The notes beneath the pieces were generated by a model. The model was not told the DNA's origin, did no database searches, and saw only the letters and a program-made list of their open reading frames with translations. Made by a program: the position numbers and the translations under genes. This document shows positions 18,276 through 25,395 of a stretch of DNA of 39,916 bases, piece after piece. Position 1 is the stretch's first letter, and the number at the start of each line of letters is the position of its first letter. Source of the stretch: Hydrogenobacter hydrogenophilus (lineage in GTDB: Bacteria; Aquificota; Aquificia; Aquificales; Aquificaceae). The stretch is from positions 1 through 39,916 of the forward strand of contig NZ_OBEN01000012.1 in NCBI RefSeq assembly GCF_900215655.1. Reading direction: 5' to 3'.

Positions 18276-18769
18276 TAAAAACCCAATTCCGTCAGCAGAT
18301 TTGGGTTATATCCTTCTATCACTTTATAGTTTTTCAGGACTATGTTGTAGGGAGTTGACTGAACACCAAGATTTTGGGCTATCTTTATGTGTTCGTAAAC
18401 CAAACTGCACTCCTTTACCTTGGGCGGTTTGCCGTCAAACTTACCCGAGAGCACCTCATCAAGGGCTTTTAACCTGTTCTTACTGCACGCTATGTAAAAA
18501 GCTTTAGGATAACTCTCGGGAAATTTTTTAAAAGGTAGCAAAAATACATAAATTTTTAATTTGTGAAGATAAGGTCTTAGTTCTCTCCACTCTTGCCTAC
18601 AGTGGGGACAATCCGGATTTATAAAGGTAATGAGCTTTTTACTTCCACTTCCTACAATGACAGCTTTATTCAGCGGTATTTCTTTCACCTGCTCTTTAAC
18701 AAACTCAGAATATAGGTCTGCAGAAAACACAGGCACTAAGAGTAAAACTATCAAGGCAAAGACTAACAT
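18275..18769 (-). CDS. Periplasmic thioredoxin-fold protein with CPHC motif (DsbC/G-like catalytic domain)
   Basis: A thiol-disulfide oxidoreductase predicted to be exported. A signal peptide occupies about residues 1-17 (ends VFSA). The active site is FINPDCPHCRQEW, with the cis-proline in STPYNIV. Two further cysteines (ACSK, KECS) could form a structural disulfide. The DsbC/DsbG dimerisation domain is missing: only about 30 residues precede the thioredoxin fold. TAAAAT lies 7 nt before the ATG and there is no Shine-Dalgarno. It is followed by the DUF1461 gene with a 1-nt overlap. Confidence 0.85.
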   Translation of the reverse strand: MLVFALIVLLLVPVFSADLYSEFVKEQVKEIPLNKAVIVGSGSKKLITFINPDCPHCRQEWRELRPYLHKLKIYVFLLPFKKFPESYPKAFYIACSKNRLKALDEVLSGKFDGKPPKVKECSLVYEHIKIAQNLGVQSTPYNIVLKNYKVIEGYNPNLLTELGF

Positions 18770-18852
18770 AAAATTAATTTTAACACCCTTTAAGCTTTTT
18801 TACCCTATTTAAAGCTTGAAAGATGACACAAAAGGCATATTTATTTTATTCT

Positions 18853-19362
18853 ATGACAAGGGAGATACTGAAGTTTCCACACCCAGCCTTAAAAACACCT
18901 ACCAAGAAGGTGGATATTATAGACAGAGAACTGCACGAGCTTATAAAAGATATGTTTGAGACCATGTACCACGCGGAAGGTGTTGGTCTTGCTGCCAACC
19001 AGATAGGTGTAGATCTGAGTGTTATGGTCATAGACACATCAAAAAAGGAGGGAAGTCCCCCAATAAAAGCGGTACTCATAAACCCAGAGATACTATCCAC
19101 GGAGGGGCAGATCAAATACAGAGAAGGTTGCTTATCTTTTCCGGGATTGGTGGTAGAAGTAAGCAGGTACAGTAAAGTTAAGGTAAAGGCTCTTGACCTT
19201 ACAGGAGAGGAAAAGATATACGAATTTGAAGGATTTCCAGCTATAGTGTTTCAGCACGAAATGGACCACCTGAATGGTATAACCTTTATAGATAGAGTCA
19301 GTGGTGTGAAAAAGCGCCTGGCTCTTGACAAATATGCCAAGCTACAAAAAGAAAGAGTATAA
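18853..19362 (+). CDS. def: Peptide deformylase
   Basis: Removes the formyl group from N-terminal formylmethionine of nascent proteins. The three family motifs are present: GVGLAANQIG (GxGLAAxQ), EGCLSFPG (EGCLS) and the metal-binding HEMDHLNG (HExxH). I chose the ATG at 18853 (169 aa) because MTREILKFPHPALKTP matches the usual deformylase N-terminus; an in-frame ATG at 18823 would add ten residues. Upstream lies an inverted repeat AAGCTTT/AAAGCTT (18792-18817). The gene is followed closely by the SpoVG-like gene and a tRNA. Confidence 0.95.
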   Translation: MTREILKFPHPALKTPTKKVDIIDRELHELIKDMFETMYHAEGVGLAANQIGVDLSVMVIDTSKKEGSPPIKAVLINPEILSTEGQIKYREGCLSFPGLVVEVSRYSKVKVKALDLTGEEKIYEFEGFPAIVFQHEMDHLNGITFIDRVSGVKKRLALDKYAKLQKERV

Positions 19363-19369
19363 AGAACTT

Positions 19370-19636
19370 ATGAATGTCCAAGTAGTAAAGTTCTATCCCT
19401 TTGAAACATCCTTGAAAAAACCCAGACTTTTGGGTTATGCAGATGTAGAATTAAACGGACTTATAGTGCTCAGAAACATAAAGCTTTTTGAGAGCAAGTA
19501 CGGGGGATACTTTATACAACTTCCCGAAATACAAAAAGACGGGAAAAGCTATGCCATAATAGATATAAAGTCAAGAGAACTTCTTGAGAGCATAAGGAGG
19601 GTCATAGTAGACTACTATAAAGAAAACTTCTTGTAA
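19370..19636 (+). CDS. SpoVG-like small protein
   Basis: Resembles SpoVG, a small RNA/DNA-binding regulator first known from sporulating Firmicutes. The order of conserved elements fits: V-x-x-V-K-F-Y-P at the start, a DVELNGLIVLRNIKLFE strand pair, YGGYFIQLPE (compare the G-x-F-V-A-M-P stretch) and a C-terminal helix ESIRRVIVDYYKENF. I take the ATG at 19370 (88 aa, the family size), with TATAAA 6 nt before it. A longer in-frame start at 19325 would lie inside def. The stop codon is immediately followed by the first base of a tRNA gene. The assignment is by pattern only. Confidence 0.65.
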   Translation: MNVQVVKFYPFETSLKKPRLLGYADVELNGLIVLRNIKLFESKYGGYFIQLPEIQKDGKSYAIIDIKSRELLESIRRVIVDYYKENFL

Positions 19637-19713
19637 GTGCCCTTAGCTCAGATGGACAGAGCGTGGGTTTCCGAAGCCCAAGGTCGGGGGTTCAAGTCCC
19701 CCAGGGCACGCCA
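19637..19713 (+). tRNA. tRNA-Arg (anticodon CCG)
   Basis: A full cloverleaf is readable: acceptor GTGCCCT/AGGGCAC, D-stem GCTC/GAGC, anticodon stem TGGGT/GCCCA (one G-T pair) with loop TTCCGAA giving CCG, and T-arm GGGGG-TTCAAGT-CCCCC. A discriminator G and an encoded CCA (19711-19713) follow. The 5' end directly abuts the stop codon of the SpoVG-like gene, so it is probably released from a def-spoVG-tRNA transcript by RNase P. Confidence 0.95.
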
Positions 19714-19722
19714 AAAAGAGCT

Positions 19723-20727
19723 CTAAGGACTCACCAATTTACCTGCATAAATGGCAGACGAAAAAGAAGTTCCTACAACTTTGCCTACGGGTGTATGTAT
19801 ATCTTTATACTCTTCCATCGCCTTTGCTTTTCTGCAGATCCTTTCAGGAAAGCAAGGTTTTCCCGCTACAGATAGCACTTCTTCAAGCCTTGCAGGAAAA
19901 GGAAGCTCCTCTGAGGGAACATTTCCCACAGGCGCCACAAAAACAAAACCTTTTAAAGACATGCCCTTTATTATAAAGGCAACTATTCTGTCTTCCCTAT
20001 CAGTGCCAAAGGACATGTTAACAACCCTTATTCCCCTTCTGAATACATCCAAGAGAGCCTTTGATATACTCCAGCCGTCGCAAACATTTTCCGAACATAC
20101 CCTATAAAGAGCCACCTTTGCACCTTTCTGCTTGTGTACCAAAAAGGCAACTGCAGTTCCGTGTTTTTCTGCCTTGTAGTTATCTTTTCTTAGGTTCTTC
20201 ACAAAAAAGACAGCATCTTGGAGCTTACTCTCATCTGCGCCCGTGTCTAATACCGCAACAACACTAAGGGATGCCTCCTGCTTTGTTGATGAGCCAAAAG
20301 CTTCTGATACATCTCCGTAAAGCTCGTACAGGTAGTTAGGTTCAAGAATCAGCACTCTGTCCTTTAGCTTTTCCTCCAACTTTTGGCTTTCCTCTTCCCA
20401 TCTTATGAGAGAGAGCGTATAGCCCTCAAAGACTTCCCTATCTATCACCTGTAAATCTGGTGGTAGCTTTGCGGTGTGAAGAGCTATAAACTCAAAAGGC
20501 ACAAAAGCCATTCTCGGAGGTTTTGAAGGTTTTGAAAAAACCGCTTTTGTGATGAAAAGCAGTAGGCTTGCTCCAACTAATCCAACAAGAACAGCACCTA
20601 GCCCAGAACTGCCTCCCCCTTGAGGTGGCTGAGGTTGTGGCTTTGGCTCACCTGGAATAGGTACAACTATTGTCTGGGCATGTAGGATGGAAAAAGCTAC
20701 CAGCAAAGCGAGTATCTTCCTGCCCAT
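19723..20727 (-). CDS. Membrane-anchored compact subtilisin-like (S8) serine protease
   Basis: A subtilase with all catalytic residues: Asp161 in VAVLDTGAD, His189 in EKHGTAVAFL, oxyanion Asn269 in VAPVGNVPSE and Ser321 in GTSFSSAIYAG. RVVNMSFG matches the strand before the oxyanion loop. The N-terminus has a signal-like segment (to about residue 17), a Pro/Gln-rich stretch (24-37) and a Gly-rich TM segment (43-60). The protein ends only 13 residues after the catalytic Ser, where most subtilases continue through another helix and strands. TAAGAT is 7 nt before the ATG. It ends 9 bp from the convergent tRNA-Arg. Topology of the protease domain is uncertain because there are two hydrophobic segments. 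Confidence 0.82.
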   Translation of the reverse strand: MGRKILALLVAFSILHAQTIVVPIPGEPKPQPQPPQGGGSSGLGAVLVGLVGASLLLFITKAVFSKPSKPPRMAFVPFEFIALHTAKLPPDLQVIDREVFEGYTLSLIRWEEESQKLEEKLKDRVLILEPNYLYELYGDVSEAFGSSTKQEASLSVVAVLDTGADESKLQDAVFFVKNLRKDNYKAEKHGTAVAFLVHKQKGAKVALYRVCSENVCDGWSISKALLDVFRRGIRVVNMSFGTDREDRIVAFIIKGMSLKGFVFVAPVGNVPSEELPFPARLEEVLSVAGKPCFPERICRKAKAMEEYKDIHTPVGKVVGTSFSSAIYAGKLVSP

Positions 20728-20759
20728 GTCAAGGATCTTAACACACCCAGGAAAAAAGC

Positions 20760-20765
20760 TATAAT
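20760..20765 (+). promoter_or_regulatory. -10 box of rtcB, near-leaderless
   Basis: TATAAT ends 9 nt before the rtcB ATG and no Shine-Dalgarno follows, so a leader of only about 2 nt is expected. The divergent subtilase start is 48 bp away. Confidence 0.55.
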
Positions 20766-20774
20766 TTTTAAGTT

Positions 20775-22217
20775 ATGGGTCTAAAAGAAGCGCTTGTTCG
20801 CCTTTCTGATTATGTTTATGTGTTGAAAGAAAACACTATAATAGGTCAAAGGGTTCCCGTTTACTTCTATATAAGCGACAGGCTTTTTGAACACCTTGAA
20901 GAGGATGCCATAAGACAAGCAGCTAACGCTGGTACCCTTCCAGGCGTTGAAAAAGCTATATATGTGATGCCAGATGTACATGTAGGCTATGGTTTTCCTG
21001 TAGGTGGGGTTATGGCGGTAAACACACAAACAGGCATCATAAGCCCTGGGTCTATAGGATACGACATAAACTGTGGTGTTAGACTAATAGCTACAAATCT
21101 TTCAGAGGAAAGAATACTTCCCATAAGGCAGGAGCTAATGCAAGAGATATTAAACAAAGTACCAGCAGGTGTTGGTTCAAGAGGAAGGTTAAAACTATCA
21201 AAAGAACAACTTAAAGAGGTTGCTATAAAAGGTGCAAGGTGGGCAGTGGAATACGGTTTTGGTTTTGAGGAGGACCTTATGCACATAGAAAGTTCAGGAA
21301 CACTTCCTGATGCAGATCCGGATAAAGTATCAAACTTTGCATATGAGAGAGGCTCTGAAGAATTAGGAACAGTAGGTTCAGGAAATCACTTTGTTGAAAT
21401 ACAGGCGGTTGATGAGATATACGACGAAAATACCGCACAAAAGCTCGGCATTAGCATAGGACAAGTGATGATTATGGTACACTCTGGTTCAAGGGGATTT
21501 GGACACCAGGTGTGCGTAGATTACCTAAAAGTTGCAAAGGACGCTTTAGATAAGTATAAAATACACATACCAGATATGCAACTCGCGTGCATGCCCTTTA
21601 GATCAGAAGAAGGACAGAACTACTTTAAAGCCATGAACTGTGCAGCAAACTACGCCTTTGCCAACAGGCAGATACTGGGTTTTATCACCGCTGACACTTT
21701 AAGGAGGTTTCTTGGTATATCGTGGGAAGAGTTAGGCTACAGAGTAGTGTATGACCTTGCCCATAACATAGGAAAGGTAGAGAGGTATAAAATTGACGGT
21801 GAAGAGAAGGAGCTTTTAGTACACAGAAAAGGTGCAACAAGAGCCTTCCCTCCTTACAATCCAGATGTACCACCGGCTTACAGGGATGTAGGTCAACCTG
21901 TGCTTATACCCGGTGATATAGGCAGGTATTCTTTTCTTCTTGTGGGTGCGCCCAAGAGTATGGAAATAAGTTTTGGAAGTGCGTGCCACGGCGCTGGTCG
22001 GCTGATGTCTAGAACAAAAGCCAAGGAATATGCAAGAAAAGAGGGTATAGAGAAAGTACTTAGCGGTCTTGTGGTGGTTGCAAGGGGAAAAGGTACCATT
22101 ATGGAAGAGATACCTCAGGCGTACAAGGATGTGACAGAGGTAGTTAAAGTTGTAGACGCTCTTGGAATAGCAAAGCTCGTAGCAAGACTAAAACCCCTTG
22201 GGACTTTAAAAGGTTGA
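20775..22217 (+). CDS. rtcB: RNA-splicing ligase RtcB
   Basis: GTP- and Mn-dependent ligase that joins RNA 3'-phosphate (or 2',3'-cyclic phosphate) and 5'-OH ends, used in RNA repair or tRNA splicing. Diagnostic motifs are DVHVGYGFPVGGVMA, GSIGYDINCGVRL (metal-binding Asp and Cys), GSGNHFVEIQ, MVHSGSRGFGHQV, DLAHNIGKVE, VHRKGATRAFPP and the guanylylated-His region GSACHGAGR. The length (480 aa) is full and no intein interrupts it. It is not accompanied by rtcA or archease here. Together with the Rnl3-type ligase at 2.1-3.2 kb it gives this genome two mechanistically different RNA ligases. Confidence 0.96.
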   Translation: MGLKEALVRLSDYVYVLKENTIIGQRVPVYFYISDRLFEHLEEDAIRQAANAGTLPGVEKAIYVMPDVHVGYGFPVGGVMAVNTQTGIISPGSIGYDINCGVRLIATNLSEERILPIRQELMQEILNKVPAGVGSRGRLKLSKEQLKEVAIKGARWAVEYGFGFEEDLMHIESSGTLPDADPDKVSNFAYERGSEELGTVGSGNHFVEIQAVDEIYDENTAQKLGISIGQVMIMVHSGSRGFGHQVCVDYLKVAKDALDKYKIHIPDMQLACMPFRSEEGQNYFKAMNCAANYAFANRQILGFITADTLRRFLGISWEELGYRVVYDLAHNIGKVERYKIDGEEKELLVHRKGATRAFPPYNPDVPPAYRDVGQPVLIPGDIGRYSFLLVGAPKSMEISFGSACHGAGRLMSRTKAKEYARKEGIEKVLSGLVVVARGKGTIMEEIPQAYKDVTEVVKVVDALGIAKLVARLKPLGTLKG

Positions 22218-22226
22218 TAGGTGTAT

Positions 22227-22232
22227 TATAAT
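22227..22232 (+). promoter_or_regulatory. -10 box upstream of rpsA
   Basis: TATAAT is followed 10 nt later by a Shine-Dalgarno (TGGAGGAA) and the ATG at 22253, a conventional leadered layout. Confidence 0.55.
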
Positions 22233-22252
22233 ATAACCTTCTGGAGGAACTT

Positions 22253-23839
22253 ATGGGCGAATTTGAAAGACTACTTGAGAAAAGTCTTGAAGAAGCAAAA
22301 GAGATAAGGAGGGGAGAAGTAATACCTTGTAAGGTTATAAAGGTGGACGATAGAAATGTATATGTGGACATAGGCTACAAAGTGGAAGGAATAATTCCAA
22401 GGGAAGAACTTCCTGATGTAAAGGAAGGAGATCAGATAAAAGCAGTGGTGATAAAAATAGCGAGGGGAGGCTCGCCCATACTTTCCTACAAGAAGTACAT
22501 AGAGGAGAAGTATGTATACTTTTTGCGCTCCGCTTACGAGAAGGGAAGGTTCTTAACAGGAAAAGTTAAAGAAAAGACCCAAGAAGGTTATACGGTGGAT
22601 ATAAATGGCATTAGTGCCTTTATGCCCTATAACGAAGCTGGTAGAAGGATTAAGGAAGGTTCAAGAGTAGTGGTAAAGATAATAGAATTTCAAAACACAA
22701 AGGAAGGTATAAAACTGAAGGTATCTCAGAAAGCCTACTTGGCACAGCAAGAAAAGCGCAAAAAGGAAAGGCTTTTGGAAAAACTAAAAGTTGGTGATGT
22801 AGTGGAAGGCAAAGTGATAAAAATAGACCCAGAAAAAGGCATAACCTTATTGGTTCAAGGAGTTCTAAGAGCGTTCCTTCCAAAGGAAGAGCTCTCGTGG
22901 GGTAGAGATAAAAATCCTTACAACTATGCGGAAATAGACGAAAAACTAAGGGTGAAGGTAAAGCGCATACCCAAAGATGGCGAGTTCATATTTGTGAGCT
23001 TAAGAGAAATGAAGGAAAACCCTTGGGAAAAGATAAAGGATAAGATAAACAAGGGAGATACCGTATCTGGTAAAGTAGTAGAAATATCAGAAAGAGGGTT
23101 GGTGGTAGAAGTACAAGAAGGTGTAGAAGGTTTTGTACCCAAGGAAGAGATATCTTACGACGGTGAGGTAAATTACAAGAAAGGTTCGGAAGTAAAGGCA
23201 AAGGTATTGGAATTTGAACCTGCAAAGAAAAGGTTGATCCTTAGCATAAAGAGAGCTTTGCCAAAACCTTGGGAGGAGTTTTTCAAGAAACACCCCACAG
23301 GTAGTAAGGTAATAGGTACTGTGGAACGAATAGAGGGTGCAAAAGCTATAGTAGACTTAGGAGGTGGAGTAAAGGGTGTAATACACAGAAGTGATCTGTC
23401 TTGGGTAAGGCCTGGCAGGATAGAGGAGGTACTCAAAGTTGGTGAGCAAAAGGAGTTTGCAGTCCTTGCCATAGAAGGCAGGTTTATAAAGCTTGGACTA
23501 AAACAGTTAACGCCTAATCCTTGGGACCTTATAAAGCAAAGGTACCAAGTAGGACAAAAAGTAATCCTAAGGGTAAAGTCCGCTCACCCTTTTGGTGTTT
23601 TTCTTGAGTTTCCAGAAGGCTTAGACGGTCTTTTGCCCCTTTCTGAGATACCAAAAGGTACTGAGATAAAAGAAGGCTCAGAGGTAGAGGTTAAGATACT
23701 TGAAATATCTCCAGAGGATGGAAGAATAACGCTGACCATGAAAGAAGATAAAGAGGAGAAAAAGGAGGAGGTCATCACCACATCTTCTGAGAGTGGTTTT
23801 ACCTTGGGAGACATACTTAAAAAGAAGATGAAACTATAA
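22253..23839 (+). CDS. rpsA: 30S ribosomal protein S1
   Basis: Binds mRNA at the 30S platform and unwinds it for initiation. Six S1 (OB-fold) repeats can be followed, each about 70-80 residues and typically carrying a V-x-G-x-V...G-x-x-G-(F/I)-(L/I/V)-P pattern; the last four are bounded by NPW/KPW sequences. The length is 528 aa. A good GGAGGAA precedes the ATG. Its stop overlaps the ATG of the IHF/HU-like gene (TAATG), the same neighbour order as rpsA-ihfB in many proteobacteria. Confidence 0.93.
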   Translation: MGEFERLLEKSLEEAKEIRRGEVIPCKVIKVDDRNVYVDIGYKVEGIIPREELPDVKEGDQIKAVVIKIARGGSPILSYKKYIEEKYVYFLRSAYEKGRFLTGKVKEKTQEGYTVDINGISAFMPYNEAGRRIKEGSRVVVKIIEFQNTKEGIKLKVSQKAYLAQQEKRKKERLLEKLKVGDVVEGKVIKIDPEKGITLLVQGVLRAFLPKEELSWGRDKNPYNYAEIDEKLRVKVKRIPKDGEFIFVSLREMKENPWEKIKDKINKGDTVSGKVVEISERGLVVEVQEGVEGFVPKEEISYDGEVNYKKGSEVKAKVLEFEPAKKRLILSIKRALPKPWEEFFKKHPTGSKVIGTVERIEGAKAIVDLGGGVKGVIHRSDLSWVRPGRIEEVLKVGEQKEFAVLAIEGRFIKLGLKQLTPNPWDLIKQRYQVGQKVILRVKSAHPFGVFLEFPEGLDGLLPLSEIPKGTEIKEGSEVEVKILEISPEDGRITLTMKEDKEEKKEEVITTSSESGFTLGDILKKKMKL

Positions 23840-24135
23840 TGGCAAAAAAAAGCATAGTAGACCAAATCTGGAAAGAGGGTAGTGTTTCAAAAAAAACTCT
23901 CTACAGTATGCTCAATTATGTGTTTGATCTTATAAGCAAAGCTCTTCAAGAGGGACAAGAGGTTAAGATTTCCAGTTTTGGAACTTTCAAAGTTAGACAA
24001 ACCAAAGATAGAAAAGGGAGAAACCCAAGAACTGGTGAGATGAAAGTCATAAAGGCTAAAAGAACAGTACAGTTTAAGGCAAGCAAAAAGCTGACCGTAA
24101 GGTTGAACATGCTGGTTAAAAAGTGTAAAATTTAG
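23839..24135 (+). CDS. IHF/HU family DNA-binding protein
   Basis: A small nucleoid protein that bends DNA as a dimer. The HU/IHF core VKISSFGTFKVRQTKDRKGRNPRTGE is present, with the intercalating-loop motif GRNPRTGE, followed by KAKRTVQFKASKKL. The length (98 aa) is between HU and IHF subunits, and the extended C-terminus is IHF-like. It starts within the rpsA stop codon (TAATG) and is translationally coupled. tRNA-Pro begins 9 nt after the stop. I cannot decide between IHF-alpha, IHF-beta and HU. Confidence 0.9.
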   Translation: MAKKSIVDQIWKEGSVSKKTLYSMLNYVFDLISKALQEGQEVKISSFGTFKVRQTKDRKGRNPRTGEMKVIKAKRTVQFKASKKLTVRLNMLVKKCKI

Positions 24136-24144
24136 TTTAAGCAA

Positions 24145-24217
24145 CGGGGTGTGGCGCAGGTGGAAGCGCGCTGGCATGGGGGGCCAGAGGTCACGGGTTC
24201 AAGTCCCGTCACCCCGA
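24145..24217 (+). tRNA. tRNA-Pro (anticodon GGG)
   Basis: Cloverleaf: acceptor CGGGGTG/CACCCCG, D-stem GCGC/GCGC, anticodon stem CTGGC/GCCAG with loop ATGGGGG giving anticodon GGG (24178-24180), T-arm ACGGG-TTCAAGT-CCCGT, discriminator A. The CCA end is not encoded (the next bases are TTT), in contrast to tRNA-Arg in this window. Confidence 0.94.
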
Positions 24218-24225
24218 TTTTGTGG

Positions 24226-24231
24226 TATAAT
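24226..24231 (+). promoter_or_regulatory. -10 box upstream of rpmI
   Basis: TATAAT starts 8 nt after the tRNA-Pro 3' end; a Shine-Dalgarno AGGAGG (24239-24244) and the ATG at 24252 follow. rpmI can therefore be transcribed independently of the rpsA-ihf-tRNA transcript. Confidence 0.55.
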
Positions 24232-24251
24232 GCGTATCAGGAGGCAAACTC

Positions 24252-24452
24252 ATGGCAAAGGTGAAGATGAAGACTAACAGATCCGCAAAGAAGAGGTTTA
24301 AGATAACCGCAAAGGGTAAAATAAAGAGGTGGCGTGCAGGTGGTTCTCACTACAACACTAAAAAAGCAAAGGACAGAAAGAGAAGGCTCAGGAAACCCAC
24401 CCTTGTGAGTAGTGGCTGGGAAGATAAGGTAAGGGGGCTTTTGAAGGAATAA
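24252..24452 (+). CDS. rpmI: 50S ribosomal protein L35
   Basis: Small basic ribosomal protein of the large subunit. The sequence KMKTNRSAKKRFKITAKGKIKR and the central SHYNTKK.KDRKRRLRK are typical, and the length (66 aa) is exact for the family. A strong AGGAGG lies 7 nt before the ATG. The usual partner rplT (L20) does not follow; the next gene is htpX, with its own promoter region. Confidence 0.97.
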   Translation: MAKVKMKTNRSAKKRFKITAKGKIKRWRAGGSHYNTKKAKDRKRRLRKPTLVSSGWEDKVRGLLKE

Positions 24453-24467
24453 ACTCTTGAAATAAGG

Positions 24468-24505
24468 ACTCTAAAGGAATAATTTATTTCTTATACTCTA
24501 AAGGA
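24468..24505 (+). repeat. 11-bp direct repeat in the htpX promoter region
   Basis: ACTCTAAAGGA occurs at 24468-24478 and 24495-24505, 27 bp apart. The second copy overlaps a TATACT -10-like box (24492-24497) and lies just before the htpX Shine-Dalgarno (GGAGG at 24514-24518). It may be a regulator site or a duplicated leader element; no family of regulator can be assigned. Confidence 0.55.
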
Positions 24506-24525
24506 TATCTCGTGGAGGAAATAGT

Positions 24526-25395
24526 ATGGGTTATATGATAAGGACGGTTATACTTTTGGGTGTTCTAACAGGCCTTTTCCTTTTTGTGGGACATCTGATA
24601 GGTGGCAAAACAGGTATGACAATAGCTCTTATACTTGCAGGTATTATGAACTTTATAGCCTATTGGTTTTCTGACAAGATAGTTCTGTCCATGTACGGCG
24701 CTAGGGAAATAAGCTACGAAGAAGCACCATGGCTTCACAGAATAGTGGAAGAGCTATCACAGAAGGCTAATATTCCTAAACCGCGCATCTATCTTGTTCC
24801 CATGGAGCAACCTAATGCTTTTGCCACAGGAAGAGGTCCAGGACACTCTGCGGTTGCGGTAACATCAGGTATACTGCACCTTTTGGATGAGGACGAGCTA
24901 AGAGGTGTCTTAGCGCACGAGATTGGTCATATAAAAAACAGGGATGTCTTGGTTGCTACCATGGCAGCAACTATAGCGGGTGCCATATCCTATCTAATAA
25001 ACATGTTCCAGTGGATGCTACTTTTTGGAGGAGGCAGGGATGAGGAAGACAGGGGAGGATGGGCAGGATTGGTAGGTAGCCTTTTACTTATCATCCTGAC
25101 ACCTATTATAGCCATGATCATACAGATGGCTATATCAAGGTCAAGGGAGTATTTGGCAGACGAAACGGGTGCCAAGATAAGCGGTGATCCTCTTGCTCTT
25201 GCGAGAGCTCTTGAGAAAATACACAACTATGTTTATCAAATTCCTGCAGAAGTCAATCAAGGCACAGCTCATCTTTTCATAGAAAATCCCTTGTCTGGTG
25301 AAGGTATATGGGAGCTCTTCTCCACACACCCATCAACGGAAAAGAGAATAGAAAGGCTCAAAGAGCTCGCCAGAAAGATGGGAGTTTATGCGTGA
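24526..25395 (+). CDS. htpX: HtpX-type M48 membrane metalloprotease
   Basis: Zinc protease of the inner membrane involved in quality control of membrane proteins under heat or envelope stress. The zinc motif HEIGH is in VLAHEIGHIKNRD, with a third ligand Glu in SREYLADE. Paired TMs lie at the N-terminus (about 5-45), and two more hydrophobic stretches at about 150-170 and 185-205. AFATGRGPGHSAVAVTSGIL is the family signature. The length (289 aa) is normal. GTGGAGG precedes the start, and an 11-bp direct repeat sits in the 73-bp promoter region. Its last 10 nt overlap the convergent TSUP gene. Confidence 0.95.
   Translation: MGYMIRTVILLGVLTGLFLFVGHLIGGKTGMTIALILAGIMNFIAYWFSDKIVLSMYGAREISYEEAPWLHRIVEELSQKANIPKPRIYLVPMEQPNAFATGRGPGHSAVAVTSGILHLLDEDELRGVLAHEIGHIKNRDVLVATMAATIAGAISYLINMFQWMLLFGGGRDEEDRGGWAGLVGSLLLIILTPIIAMIIQMAISRSREYLADETGAKISGDPLALARALEKIHNYVYQIPAEVNQGTAHLFIENPLSGEGIWELFSTHPSTEKRIERLKELARKMGVYA

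Noticed and set aside
18028-18507. A 159-codon plus-strand open frame opposite the DUF1461 and thioredoxin-like genes
   Set aside because: Its composition (Ser/Leu/Pro-rich, no domain) is that of a reverse-frame shadow; the opposite strand holds two recognisable, translationally coupled genes.
18792-18817. Inverted repeat AAGCTTT/AAAGCTT upstream of def as a terminator
   Set aside because: The stem is AT-rich with a 12-nt loop and no following T-run, so it is not a terminator; an operator role is possible but unsupported.
22650-23865. Several minus-strand open frames of 70-100 codons across rpsA
   Set aside because: They are antisense shadows of the S1 repeats, with low-complexity Leu/Phe/Ser sequence and no ribosome sites; repeated shadows reflect the repeated S1 domains.
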